Shown piece after piece: positions 15,101 through 24,028 of a stretch of 41,942 nt of DNA. The notes under the pieces were generated by a model. That model did not search any database. It was given only the letters and a program-made list of their open reading frames with translations, and was not told the origin of the DNA. Position 1 is the first letter of the stretch. Each line of letters opens with the position of its first letter. Position numbers and translations under genes: made by a program. Origin of the DNA: Saccoglossus kowalevskii. Lineage: Eukaryota; Hemichordata; Enteropneusta; Harrimaniidae. Location of the stretch: contig NW_003155738.1 in the NCBI RefSeq assembly GCF_000003605.2, positions 174,664 to 216,605 of the forward strand, given 5' to 3'.

Positions 15101-15826
15101 TCGGAATGTTCAGGTAGACAGCTCTCCTGCCACCAGTCAAGTTCAACCACGTTGTGACAGCCTACATTCTGCATCCACTGTAAAAGTCCCAATGGTACAA
15201 ACCAGCGTAAACTTTGGCCAAATCGAGAGTTTAACTTTTTGACCGAGTTAAGATCTAAATGGTCGTAGTGTGAGTGGCTTATAACGACGGCATCGATCTG
15301 TGGCAACTCGTCAATTGTACACGGTGGGTCACGGAAGCGTTTGAGTCCCATGAATTGCGTTGGTCCGCAACGTTTACTAAATATAGGGTCGGTTAATATA
15401 GATATGCCGTCGAACTGCACAAGTACTGTAGCGTGTCCAATCCAGGTGACGCGAATACCAGACGGCGGTGGGCGTTTTATTTCATCAGCATCTGGTATCA
15501 ATATTGGTAATGTTTGGTCCAATTCCTGTGTAGCAATGTAAAGCGGAATTTGAAATCATAAAAACACCTTTAAGGGTTGTAAAATAAAAACACCAATTTT
15601 ACGTACAATGCCACTACCGGTATGTCATATGAATACTCACTCGTTTTGAAGGTATACCGCTATAATTCTTAGAGCAGAACATGTATTTGCATGTATCTGA
15701 AAGACCAGGGAGCTTGTTGAAGGTTGGCCAGGGATTCTGAAATCTGCCATTCTTCCTGACTGACTTCTGTACATCGTCTTGTTGCTCGTTTTGATCGTCC
15801 ATTCCAGCATTGATAGATTCTAGCAT
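12186..15826 (-). CDS. NAPEPLD: NAPE-PLD paralogue 2 (four coding exons)
   Basis: Second tandem NAPE-hydrolysing phospholipase D. Exons in minus-strand order: 15826-15641, 15525-14888, 14624-14510, 12293-12186 (stop TAA). Spliced length is 348 residues; phases 0, 2, 0; donors GTGAGT, GTATGT, GTAGGT. Predicted zinc ligands are intact: SHSHYDHLD (H146, H148, D150, H151), H214, D245 and IHWGTF (H304). It differs from the other copies next to two ligands: QHSC instead of QHWC, and GDTAYC instead of GDTGYC. The C-terminus stops at ETRLLF, lacking the acidic tail of copies 1 and 3. The first in-frame ATG after the acceptor at 15847 is used as start; an in-frame TAG lies just upstream of that acceptor. 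The last intron (12294-14509) is about 2.2 kb and contains a 50 N gap. Likely active, possibly with shifted substrate preference; that is inference. Confidence 0.94.
12294..14509 (-). other. Intron 3 of NAPE-PLD copy 2 with assembly gap
   Basis: An AT-rich intron with a 50 N gap at 13412-13461. It includes a GAC/AAC-rich triplet run at 14256-14296. No nested gene or clear transposon is visible. Because of the gap its true length is uncertain. Confidence 0.7.
13412..13461. other. Assembly gap (50 N)
   Basis: Run of exactly 50 N, a size often used as a placeholder for unknown length. Confidence 0.99.
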
Positions 15827-15846
15827 TGGTGTGGGGTCAGACTGCT

Positions 15847-16657
15847 CCTGAATGATCTAGTGTTGTTAGAGGTATTGTCTATGTATCAGTTGTCCATCCC
15901 TGCAGAGAATCATTACCCCAAAGTCAATGACCATTATTATTATTAATTATAGTTCACTAGAATTAGCGACAGGGATAATACGTGTTGAACATTGAACTGT
16001 AATTCAGTTACTAAACATGCTACTATGAAAACCTATTCATCATCTGAAAGCTTGAATATAACCATGGTAACTAAAGAAGATCTAGGCGAATACGGTATTG
16101 CAAATTGGGGTATGCCGTACCAAAGTTTGTCCAAGGGTTTATCTGACACAAATATTTGCTATATTGTGCCTGTTCGACTATTACAACTATTGAAAACACA
16201 ATTGTTAACGTTCAAGCACAAAACTGACCGTTAGGTAACCTCTTAGACAAACATTGGTACGTCATGTGCACTATCGTATTCGCATATATCTAAGCTGTCA
16301 GATGATGTATATAGTAGCATGCTTAGTAAATCTTATAGAATGTCGGAATAACAGTTCATTTTTAACCCATTTCCCCATGTTGATACCTTAAAATAATAGT
16401 GGATTTAATAGTTTTAACTGCAAAAATTGTCTTCTATATACACGCACATATATCGTAGTGTCGGAAACAAGATGGCGCTAACCACATATGTCAAAGTTAC
16501 TGTTTATACTGCTCGTATAAAATATCCCGGAAAGCTGTAATTACATGAATTTTCCCGATTAGTGTAAACGGCTCTCATTACAAGTAATATACGTAACACA
16601 GAATATCGATACACGTTTTAAACGTCGCCAGTTAAACAGCTACAGCCTATACTTACA
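15847..16657 (-). other. Copy 2 5' UTR intron and candidate first exon
   Basis: Coding exon 1 starts after an ATTCAG acceptor (exon start 15847). A donor ATCT|GTAAGT has its last exon base at 16657 on the minus strand. Sequence around the donor's upstream side resembles the copy 1 equivalent. Joining the ATG-led frame upstream of 16657 to this exon gives a stop, so the first exon is taken as non-coding. Confidence 0.45.
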
Positions 16658-16699
16658 GATAAGGATTCGGATATCGTTGTTGCAAGAAATAGATTACCG

Positions 16700-16715
16700 T
16701 GACCTCTGCTGAACT
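16700..16715 (-). promoter_or_regulatory. DR4 nuclear-receptor-like motif, copy 2
   Basis: On the minus strand, AGTTCA-GCAG-AGGTCA, a direct repeat with 4 bp spacing, about 43 nt upstream of the candidate first-exon donor. A further half-site GGGGTCAC lies a few bases further upstream. The half-sites are identical to those of copy 1, while spacer and flanks differ. Confidence 0.45.
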
Positions 16716-16759
16716 TAACCGTGACCCCATTAAGCATAATTTATCTTCACTCATGCACC

Positions 16760-17190
16760 AGGCCCGATGTTGATCTGGGATTAAGATTTACAGTGACTGC
16801 TGCATAATGTTAGCGTTTGGGTGAATTTCTAAATAAGAAAACAGATTAAAAAGATCAAAATATTGTTTTAATTTGTTGAACCGCATGTAAAACACATGTT
16901 GGCCAGCTAAAACTCCTACGAAATGGATGTGAAAGAAAAACACAGATTTGTCAGTCGTTCTACCTTCAATATTCTCAGAAACGCAGCCAGTTTGGAAGTT
17001 GTGCAGATTCACAGGTCATCGGTACTTGTCTATAAACAAAGCTACACACAAAATCTAACAGATGACGTAATTGAAGTACGCCCTCATACATCGCGTTTCA
17101 GATAAAATGCGGTGAAAGAAACTCCAATAAGGAACTATAATCAACTGTACGCAGTCTCTATGAGCAAGTGGGGGGGGGGGGGGGTAACTA
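16760..17190. other. Intergenic upstream of copy 2
   Basis: No gene is supported. An open frame at 16923-17105 has no recognisable domain. A 15 bp poly-G tract lies at 17170-17184. Confidence 0.4.
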
Positions 17191-17626
17191 CTGGTATCTA
17201 GTGTAAGAAATATACAGATCAATATAAATAGACAGATCCTTCTCAACACAATTAGACAGTTTTCTGAGGGCAACACTGATACAAGCTTTATCAACATACT
17301 AGGCACAGAGAATACTGTCAAGCTAAAATGTCTAGCAAAATACATATACGAATGTTTCAACCTAAGAGAAAGCAAATTTAAAAAACAGCTGCCTCACAGA
17401 TATCTAAATAAGTAATCCTTACATTTACTTTATTAATTTGCATTTCTAACCCACTTTCGGGCAAGTTTGTTGTTGTTTTTGTTTTGTTTAGTTTAGTTTT
17501 TTCTACTAGTGTATCTTCTTTCTTTTTTATCTGAATGTTTCTAACATGGAATGACAACCATGCTTTATTGTACTTAGATCTATGTCCATTTTAAGGATAC
17601 GACTTCAATAAAGACTATTATTATTA
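17191..17626 (+). mobile_element. 3' end of a LINE-like retrotransposon
   Basis: A plus-strand frame from about 17191 to the stop at 17413-17415 encodes a tail with the words ILLNTIRQFSEGNTD, FINILGTENTVKL, CLAKYIYECFNLRESK. It resembles the C-terminal tails of reverse-transcriptase ORFs of non-LTR elements. It is followed by about 200 bp of T-rich 3' UTR ending CAATAAAGACTATTATTATT, a typical LINE end with a short ATT-repeat tail. The 5' end is truncated and no RT catalytic motif is present. The family cannot be named with confidence. Confidence 0.55.
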
Positions 17627-17790
17627 GAAGCATTATTAACGTTCTATGCACAATGAATACAGTCATGCTAAAATGTCTAGCAAAATACATGTATGAATGT
17701 TTCAACCTAAGAGAAAGCAAATTAAAAAAAACTGCCTCACAGATATTTGAATAACTAATCTTTACATTAACTTTATAAATATGCATTTCA
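17627..17790 (+). mobile_element. Second, abutting LINE-like 3' fragment
   Basis: A diverged copy of 17279-17446. It encodes the same tail (CLAKYMYECFNLRESKLK), but the frame is then shifted by an A-run near 17725-17735. It begins directly after the ATT-rich tail of the preceding fragment, so the two are in tandem. Confidence 0.6.
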
Positions 17791-17810
17791 CTAAATAAAT
17801 TGTCCAATCA

Positions 17811-17880
17811 CAGAATGTGTACCCACAGTCACTCGGGGGCTTAAAATCAATAAATACTATTTTTTTTAAAAAGTCATCCG
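17811..17880. repeat. Dispersed 60 bp repeat, copy A
   Basis: The segment with CACAGTCACTCGGGGGCTTA and ATCAATAAATACTATTTT is the reverse complement, with a few changes, of 30692-30751 upstream of copy 3. It marks one end of an unidentified repeat. Confidence 0.65.
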
Positions 17881-17929
17881 CTATACGCATATAAATTCAT
17901 TTATATGCGTATAGCGGACTTTTTAAAAA
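17863..17929. repeat. Near-perfect palindrome (stem-loop)
   Basis: Arms 17863-17895 and 17900-17929 pair through CCGCTATACGCATATAAA and its complement with a 4 nt TTCA loop; one 2 nt bulge lies in the left arm. It abuts the dispersed 60 bp repeat and may be the terminal hairpin of the same element. Confidence 0.85.
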
Positions 17930-17930
17930 C

Positions 17931-18369
17931 AAATCAACTGTGTGCGTACCACAAGATCTTCAACACTTTCTGATCATTTGCAAAATCTAGTCGGCATGGA
18001 GCTTGTGATTGACTAGGAATAACAGATTAACAGGGCGACGCCTCCAACATTGTTTTCATAGTGAAGCTCGGCTGAGTCAGTTTTGTAGAAGCTACAAAGA
18101 TGTATGGGGTTAAGCTCTTTCAATGAGAAAACATTAATGATCATCCCTGTAAAGTCCAGTATATACATTTGTAATCGTGTATATTATTTATGTAGTGGCC
18201 GACTTGTTCATGTAGTGAATAAACGGAGCTAAAGTTTGTGTTCCTACCATTGTATTAATTTCTCTCTCACGATCTCACAATCCCCTCACCACAGTCTGGA
18301 AACTCTCTTTAAAGTTCAACAACAAATGATTCAAGATCATCACTGGATAAATCACAATAAAACAAGCTT
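17931..18369. other. Unassigned sequence, possible LTR fragment
   Basis: Contains GTGAATAAACGGAGC near 18218, a poly(A)-signal-like word in a context reminiscent of retroelement LTR R/U5 regions, but no bounded LTR could be delimited. No gene is seen. Confidence 0.25.
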
Positions 18370-19170
18370 ATTATAGAATGAACTCCCATGTGCTGAGAGT
18401 ATTTGAGACACATTAAAAATTAAGCTTTAAGATATCAATGAAAGTTGGAAATTGGTTAATTATATTAATTGGATGATTAATAAGCATAAATATTTAACCA
18501 AAACTAATTGGGTCTCTGCATGGTCAATAGGTTCATTGAAATGTGATGATTAGTACTCTTGATATCAGTGGAAAGCTGAAAATTAACTAATTATGCAAAT
18601 TAGGTGATTAATATGAACAAATATTAACCTCAAAACAATCGATCTCTGCAAAGTCCTTGAGGATCTATGTAATAAGTTTAATTGAAATATGATTACTACT
18701 CGAAAAATCAAAAGCTTAAAATTAATTAATTATGCAAATTAGGTAATTATTATGTACTGACATTACCCTAAAACTATCAGATCTGTGCAGTGTCCTATGA
18801 CATCTATGTACCAAGTTTTATTGAAATGTGATGATTAGTACTTGAGATGTCAGTGGAAAAGCCAACAATTGACTAATCATTATGCAAATTAGGTAATTAA
18901 TATGCACGGATTTTTACCCAAAACAGAGCATCTATTTGCCAAGTTTCATCAAAATCCAGTGAGTGGTTCTTTAGATATCAGTGGAACAGTCTTGGAACAG
19001 CAAAAAATTAGCTAATTATTATGCAAATTAGGTAATTAATATGCATGGATTTTTTACCAAAACCTAATCAAATCTGCGCATTGGCCCAGAGCATCTATGC
19101 ACAAAATTTCATCAAAAACTGATGTATATATGGTTCTTGAGATACCAGTGGAACAGATGGACACACACAC
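18370..19170. repeat. Array of 140-150 bp AT-rich monomers, block 1
   Basis: Diverged tandem monomers sharing TTATGCAAATTAGGTAATTA, AAACTAATC, ATCTATGTACCAAGTTT, CATTGAAATGTGATGA and GATATCAGTGGAA. The ATGCAAAT octamer recurs at 18593, 18732, 18882 and 19021 (spacings 139, 150, 139). The block ends in GGAACAG plus a CA-rich run near 19152. A second copy of the whole block lies at 19985-20880. Confidence 0.88.
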
Positions 19171-19310
19171 ATACATGTGCTTTGAACAGTCAAAAATCCA
19201 CTCAATCCATATTTCTGCATTCTATAGAATAGTGTAAACAGAAATACCCAACATTTACATCAAGGTGGTTTTCCCCAAGATATCCCTAGGAATGATAAAC
19301 TCTTGATGTT

Positions 19311-19510
19311 TTGGTGGTGCCTGAGAATCTACATCACATAACAATATATCTACATCATATTACAAAGAATGAACATCACATGAAGATGTGTTTACATTGT
19401 ACAATTTTGCCTAAATTTGCATTGTGTAAAGTTGTATTCACATCCAATAGTGATAACTGCACAACATATTACAGATGTATTCACATCATATAAAGACTAA
19501 TGTGCATCAT
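19311..19510. repeat. Short repeats of the TTCACATCATATA type
   Basis: Irregular 25-45 bp monomers built on (C)ACATCATATTA/ATTCACATCATATAAAG. Similar monomers resume at 21533-21625. The hairpin-bounded element at 19516-21528 therefore appears to have inserted into this array. Confidence 0.6.
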
Positions 19511-19984
19511 ATAAAAACAAGTCATTGAGAATGACACAGTCACCGTTAATTTTTTAAAAGTTCTCTTTGTGCTCGTCATATTAAAGCGGAAGGGTTGTTG
19601 CGAGCATGTCCTTGAAACTTGAGTTCCAAGTGGCGTATACAACAGATTGTTTATTTACATCAAAACACGTGTTCCGTGTAGTAGTAATATGGCCAAAAAT
19701 AAAAACAGTCGTTATTCGGCCATCTTTGATCTGGTTATGAAACACACTGATATGTATGATGTATGTGCCAAATACAAATGAAAATGGTACTTAAATTGTG
19801 GAAATATAGTAGTAAGGCCAAAAAGTCAGATGGCTGTCAATCGGCCATCCTTGACAAGATTTTGAAACAAATTGTCATGGACATGCATTCTAACATGTAT
19901 AAAGTACATGTATGTGCCAAATTTGAATGAAAACTGACAGAGCACGTCCAAGATACCGCATAAAAAAATCAAAGAAAGCTTAGA

Positions 19985-20880
19985 AAGAACTCCTGTGTGC
20001 TGAGAGTATTGAAGACACATTAAAAATTAATTCAAAATTACATGTACAAGAGATATTGATGGAAAAGCTGAAAACTAATTATGTAAATCAGGTAACTAAT
20101 ATGAACAGAACAGAACAGAACAAAAAAATTATGAATTATTATGCTAACTAGAGAATTAATATGAACAAATTTTAACCCAAAATTAATCAGGCCTGTCTAT
20201 TGTACTAGAGCATTTATGTACCAAATTTTATTCAAATGTGATGATCAGTAACTGAGATATCAGTGTTAATTAGGCGATTAATAAGCATAAATATTTACCA
20301 AAAACTAATTGGGTCTCTGCATAGTTCTCTTTAAAAGTTTCATTAAAATCTTAAGTACCAAGTGTCATTGAAATGTGATGATTACTACTTAAAATATAAA
20401 AAGCTGAAATTAAATTAATTATGCAAATTAGGTAATTAATATCAACTGATATTACCCTAAAAACTACCAGGTCTGTGCAGTGTCCTATGATATCTATGTA
20501 CCAAGCTTTATTGAAATGTGATGATTAGTACTTGAAATTTCAGTGGAAAAGCAGAAAATTGATTAATCATTATACAAATTAGGTAATTAATATTGCACAG
20601 ATTTTTACCCAAAACTAATCAAATCTGTGCATTAGTTTGGAGCATCTATGTGCCAAGTTTCATCAAAATCCAATGAGTGGTTCTTTAGATATCAGTGGAA
20701 CAGTCATGGAACAGCTAAAAATCAGCTAATTATCATGCAAATTAGGTAATTAATATCTATGCACCAAGTTTCATCAAAAATCAATGTATGGTTCTTGAGA
20801 TATCAGTGGAACAGACACACACACACACAGACACACAGACAGACACACTAACTGCAAAAACTCCCTTTTTGTGCTTCGCA
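19985..20880. repeat. Array of 140-160 bp AT-rich monomers, block 2
   Basis: A direct copy of block 1: it opens with GTGTGCTGAGAGTATT..GACACATTAAAAATTAA, as at 18390, and continues through the same monomers. ATGCAAAT octamers lie at 20421 and 20735, with a mutated one near 20572. It ends with (CA)n/(CAGA)n at 20813-20850 and TGCTTCGCACATGCGAGTC; a similar end recurs at 21818-21834. Confidence 0.88.
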
Positions 20881-20889
20881 CATGCGAGT

Positions 20890-21480
20890 CAAAAACAAGT
20901 TGCCTGCCAGTCGACCATCTTTGATCCAATTGCGAAATAAATCATCATGGACATGTATCCTAACATGTATAATCTATGTACCAAGTTTGAATGACAACTG
21001 ACAAAGCATGTCCAAAATACAACATTTTCAAAAAACAAGATGGCTGCCAGTCGGCCATTTTGAATCGAATCGCTAAACCACTGCATGTGCATATGTCCCA
21101 CATAAGGTACTAGGCACATGCAAAAAATGAACGAAATCGGTCCACAGGATTCAGAAATATGACTCTGGACAGACTGACGCACGGACGAACGAACACACGG
21201 ATGGACAGACTCAGGAACTCACGGACGGTCGGGACATGTATCCTAACATGTATGATCTATGTACCAAGTTTGAATGAAAACTGACAAAGCATGTCCAAAA
21301 TACAACATTTTCAAAAAACAAGATGGCTGCCAGTCGGCCATTTTGAATCAAATCGCGAAACCATGCATGTGCGTATGTCCCACATAAAGTACTAGACACA
21401 TGCAAAGAATGAATGGAATCGGTCCATGGGATTCTGAGATACGACTCCGGACAGACGCACAGACACACGAACGGAGACCG
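20890..21480. repeat. Two tandem units within terminal-hairpin element 1
   Basis: Units near 21000-21215 and 21235-21470 share AAGCATGTCCAAAATACAAC, AAGATGGCTGCCAGTCGGCC, CATTTTGAATC and ACATGCAAA(A/G)AATGAA, and both end in GACGNACGGAC-type runs. Open frames on the minus strand (20889-21182, 21211-21468) give similar peptides only because the DNA is duplicated. Confidence 0.8.
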
Positions 21481-21530
21481 AATTATAAGTCCCCGTTTTC
21501 GGACTTCGTCCGAACGGGGACTAATAAATG

Positions 21531-23104
21531 CATGTGTAACGGTGTGTTCACATCAGAGGCATTTTATATTGTATAAAGGTGCATTCACATCAAATAAATG
21601 TGAAGGAAATTTTGCATGATACAATAGTATACTCTCAGCATATAAAAGGAACAGTATATTGTCAGCTATACACTAAAGACAGCCATGGCTTTTCATATGG
21701 GTTGCAGCAACAAAACTGAGGATTATTCCAGAGCATATGTGGTTCTTGAGATATCAGTAGAATTGAGACACATATACACACACACAAAGTAGATAACTGA
21801 AAATCTTCCATTGTGTGATTCGCACTGAGGAGTCAAATACTCACTAAATGACTTCCCACACTGAATCAAATGAAAAAAGATACTTTCTCACATCTACAAC
21901 TATTTTGTAACTTGCCTAAATAAACAGTTTAGTATGTTGAGAATGACAAAATAAATAAAAACTATTGTACAATTCTGAATGTGTTGCTTGCATATGCAAT
22001 AAAAGACGCTATTGTTGTATGTAAATGTTGTATTTAAGTAGCATTTATTAAAGTTGACATTGCTTTACCATTTACAATCAATTTTAGTACATTATTGAAT
22101 ATACTTTGTTACTCCATCATTGCATCAAATGCTCAAAAGCACTTGTGCCTGCTTCGTCAAGTGTTTTTCTACTTTGTTTCTTTTGTATGCTATACAATTA
22201 TTCTTCAGCATATTGTACACAGTCTTGAAAGTTTTCAAACTTTGTTTTTCTGATCACATCTATCTGAATGGACAAAGACGACACTTTTGACTCAGCAGGG
22301 TCCCCAGAGCATTATAGAGTTCCCAACTGTTTAATTTTGGATAAACAATACCAGTAGTACAAATTTAGCATAACAATCAATACAATAAACGTGATTAACA
22401 CATTCTATAGCAAATACTCTAAGCTATTTTTTATGGGAGAACACTACCCAATTATCTTTCAGATACATTTTGTATATCACGCTTACCATATTTGATCTAT
22501 TATCTATCTATTTATCTTTAATACAAGCGTAAATAAACCAATAATTTTAGTTAGTGTACATTAACATCTTGCTTATTTTGACCCCAAAATAATATGGTGC
22601 ATTGATTACTTAATACTTATGATACTATATAGGACACAATACAAATCTACCTATTCGTTTGATTTAACACCCATTCTGGACTAAGCACCCAAACCCCACT
22701 TTCGGGGAATTTTTGATTTTGGGGTCACATTCGACTAAACTCTTACCCCTTCTAAATCGTCCCAAATTAAGCCATCAAGCTATGAATCTTGGTCGTTGAA
22801 CAATGTTTTACTTTTCCGAATAATTATAGTGTTCATTCTGAAATACGTTTTTCTCACTGAAGAATTTAAAAAAAACAAAAAAAACAATTTGTCAGCTGCT
22901 AAATTACAGAACATAAAAATTCCTGAAAAGTTTCAAAATTTGGCACTTATGTAATCGATAATAAACATTATAAAAAGTATCAATTTTTAATTAACTACAT
23001 ATATCATATCAGGGCTGCTGAAATTTCTGCTAAAGTCAACATTACATGATTTTTGATTACATATGTGATTCTCAGGATATTTTATACATTTTGTCTGCAG
23101 TTTG
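21531..23104. other. Intergenic repeat-rich sequence, no gene
   Basis: Contains the resumed TTCACATCA repeats (to 21625) and another monomer end (GGTTCTTGAGATATCAGTAG, 21741-21760). Two segments have direct repeats further right: 21908-21940 with 23397-23430 (TAACTTGCCTAAATAAACAG) and 22885-22965 with 23533-23608 (TTTGTCAGCTGCTAAA..ATTTGGCACTTATG). No coding exon is recognised. Confidence 0.55.
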
Positions 23105-23382
23105 GGAGGCAGCCATTTTGGCTCATAGGTGATTAAAGGCAGCTATATTAAATACAATCATGATATGATAGCTTTTGGGATAAAAATGTTTGAATACATA
23201 ACTTAAGAAATATGTGTGAATATTATGAATAAATTCATTTTTGCATATTAGTATATTGCCATGGCAACTAAATAAATGACAATTCTGATACATCAATGAA
23301 ACGTTTCTCAATTCGCACAAAATCAACTGTGAAGTCATAATATGGCTGCCTTTACCAAAACTAATTCAAAATGGCTTCCATC
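23105..23382. mobile_element. MITE with about 45 bp inverted ends
   Basis: The left arm 23105-23150 (GGCAGCCATTTTGG..TTAAAGGCAGCTATATT) is the imperfect reverse complement of the right arm 23339-23382 (AATATGGCTGCCTTTACC..AAAATGGCTTCC). The 190 bp interior has no coding potential. The target duplication was not resolved. Confidence 0.65.
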
Positions 23383-23608
23383 CATATATACACATGTAAC
23401 TTGCCTAAATAAACAGCTTATTATCTTGAGAACCAGAAATGACATCAACAAGCTGTAAGAAGTATATTTTTATCTCTTTGCACTGTTATATTAAGAATTA
23501 CAAATTCAGTCAAATTGACTTCTACTTTGAAGCATTTTGTCAGCTGCTAAAATACAGAACGTGTGCAAAAAATTTAAAAATTTGGCACTTATGCAATTTA
23601 CTAATAAT

Positions 23609-23911
23609 CAGGGATGAGAATGAGAATTTAAATTACCCCTTCATCACGGTCAAAGTTGCTTCCTTGTCAAGCAATGCCCAATGAAATTTGTTCCTAATGT
23701 CTTTATCGATCTCTTGCACGGCTGACTCATTGTCTTTTGTAACCAATTTCACAATTATCGCAGCATGAAACTTGTAAACAACGATCCAGCACCACTAACA
23801 ATTGAAACAATGAAATGGCGCCATTGGTGTATGGGCTTCGACCATACACTGATACAGACCCCTTAACAAATTTTCCTTGAATTTAGACGTTTTAGAAAAT
23901 TCTCATCCCTG
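23609..23911. mobile_element. hAT-like MITE with intact flanking duplication
   Basis: A 303 bp element with terminal inverted repeats CAGGGATGAGAAT..ATTCTCATCCCTG. It is flanked directly by AATAAT at 23603-23608 and 23912-23917. CAGGG termini fit non-autonomous hAT elements, whose usual duplication is 8 bp; here only 6 bp match. It interrupts a repeat related to 22885-22965. The interior carries a small hairpin (GTGTATGG..CCATACAC) and no ORF. Confidence 0.75.
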
Positions 23912-24028
23912 AATAATGTAATCACCAGTAAATTATGATTTTTTACTCAAAAAGCTGATATCACAAATGTATAATTTTGATGTAAAGCTCTTTTCTCTTT
24001 GTTACGCTACGATCTGAAAACTATTAAA

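Larger units (their letters stand above)
19516..21528 (+). mobile_element. Terminal-hairpin element 1 (Helitron/HINE-like)
   Basis: The left end is AAAACAAGTCATTGAGAATG, containing a small hairpin (GTCATT..AATGAC). The right end is a strong hairpin at 21489-21521 (GTCCCCG..CGGGGAC with inner TTCGGAC/GTCCGAA) followed by TAATA. Both ends recur in the element at 24029-25443. Inside are repeats of AAGATGGCTGCCAGTCGGCC and, nested, a copy of the octamer-bearing monomer block. No transposase coding region is seen. A 3' stem-loop plus internal tandem repeats and no clear TSD suggest a non-autonomous Helitron/Helentron relative, but this assignment is inference. Confidence 0.55.

Noticed and set aside
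16923-17105. 60-residue plus-strand ORF upstream of copy 2
   Set aside because: No similarity recognised, no splice or promoter signals; likely chance.
20889-21468. Pair of similar minus-strand proteins (QNGRLAAILFFENVVFW type)
   Set aside because: The similarity comes from duplicated transposon DNA; there is no domain, start context or splice support.
21489-21521. Rho-independent terminator
   Set aside because: The hairpin is a repeated element end in a eukaryotic genome, with no T-tract or bacterial gene.
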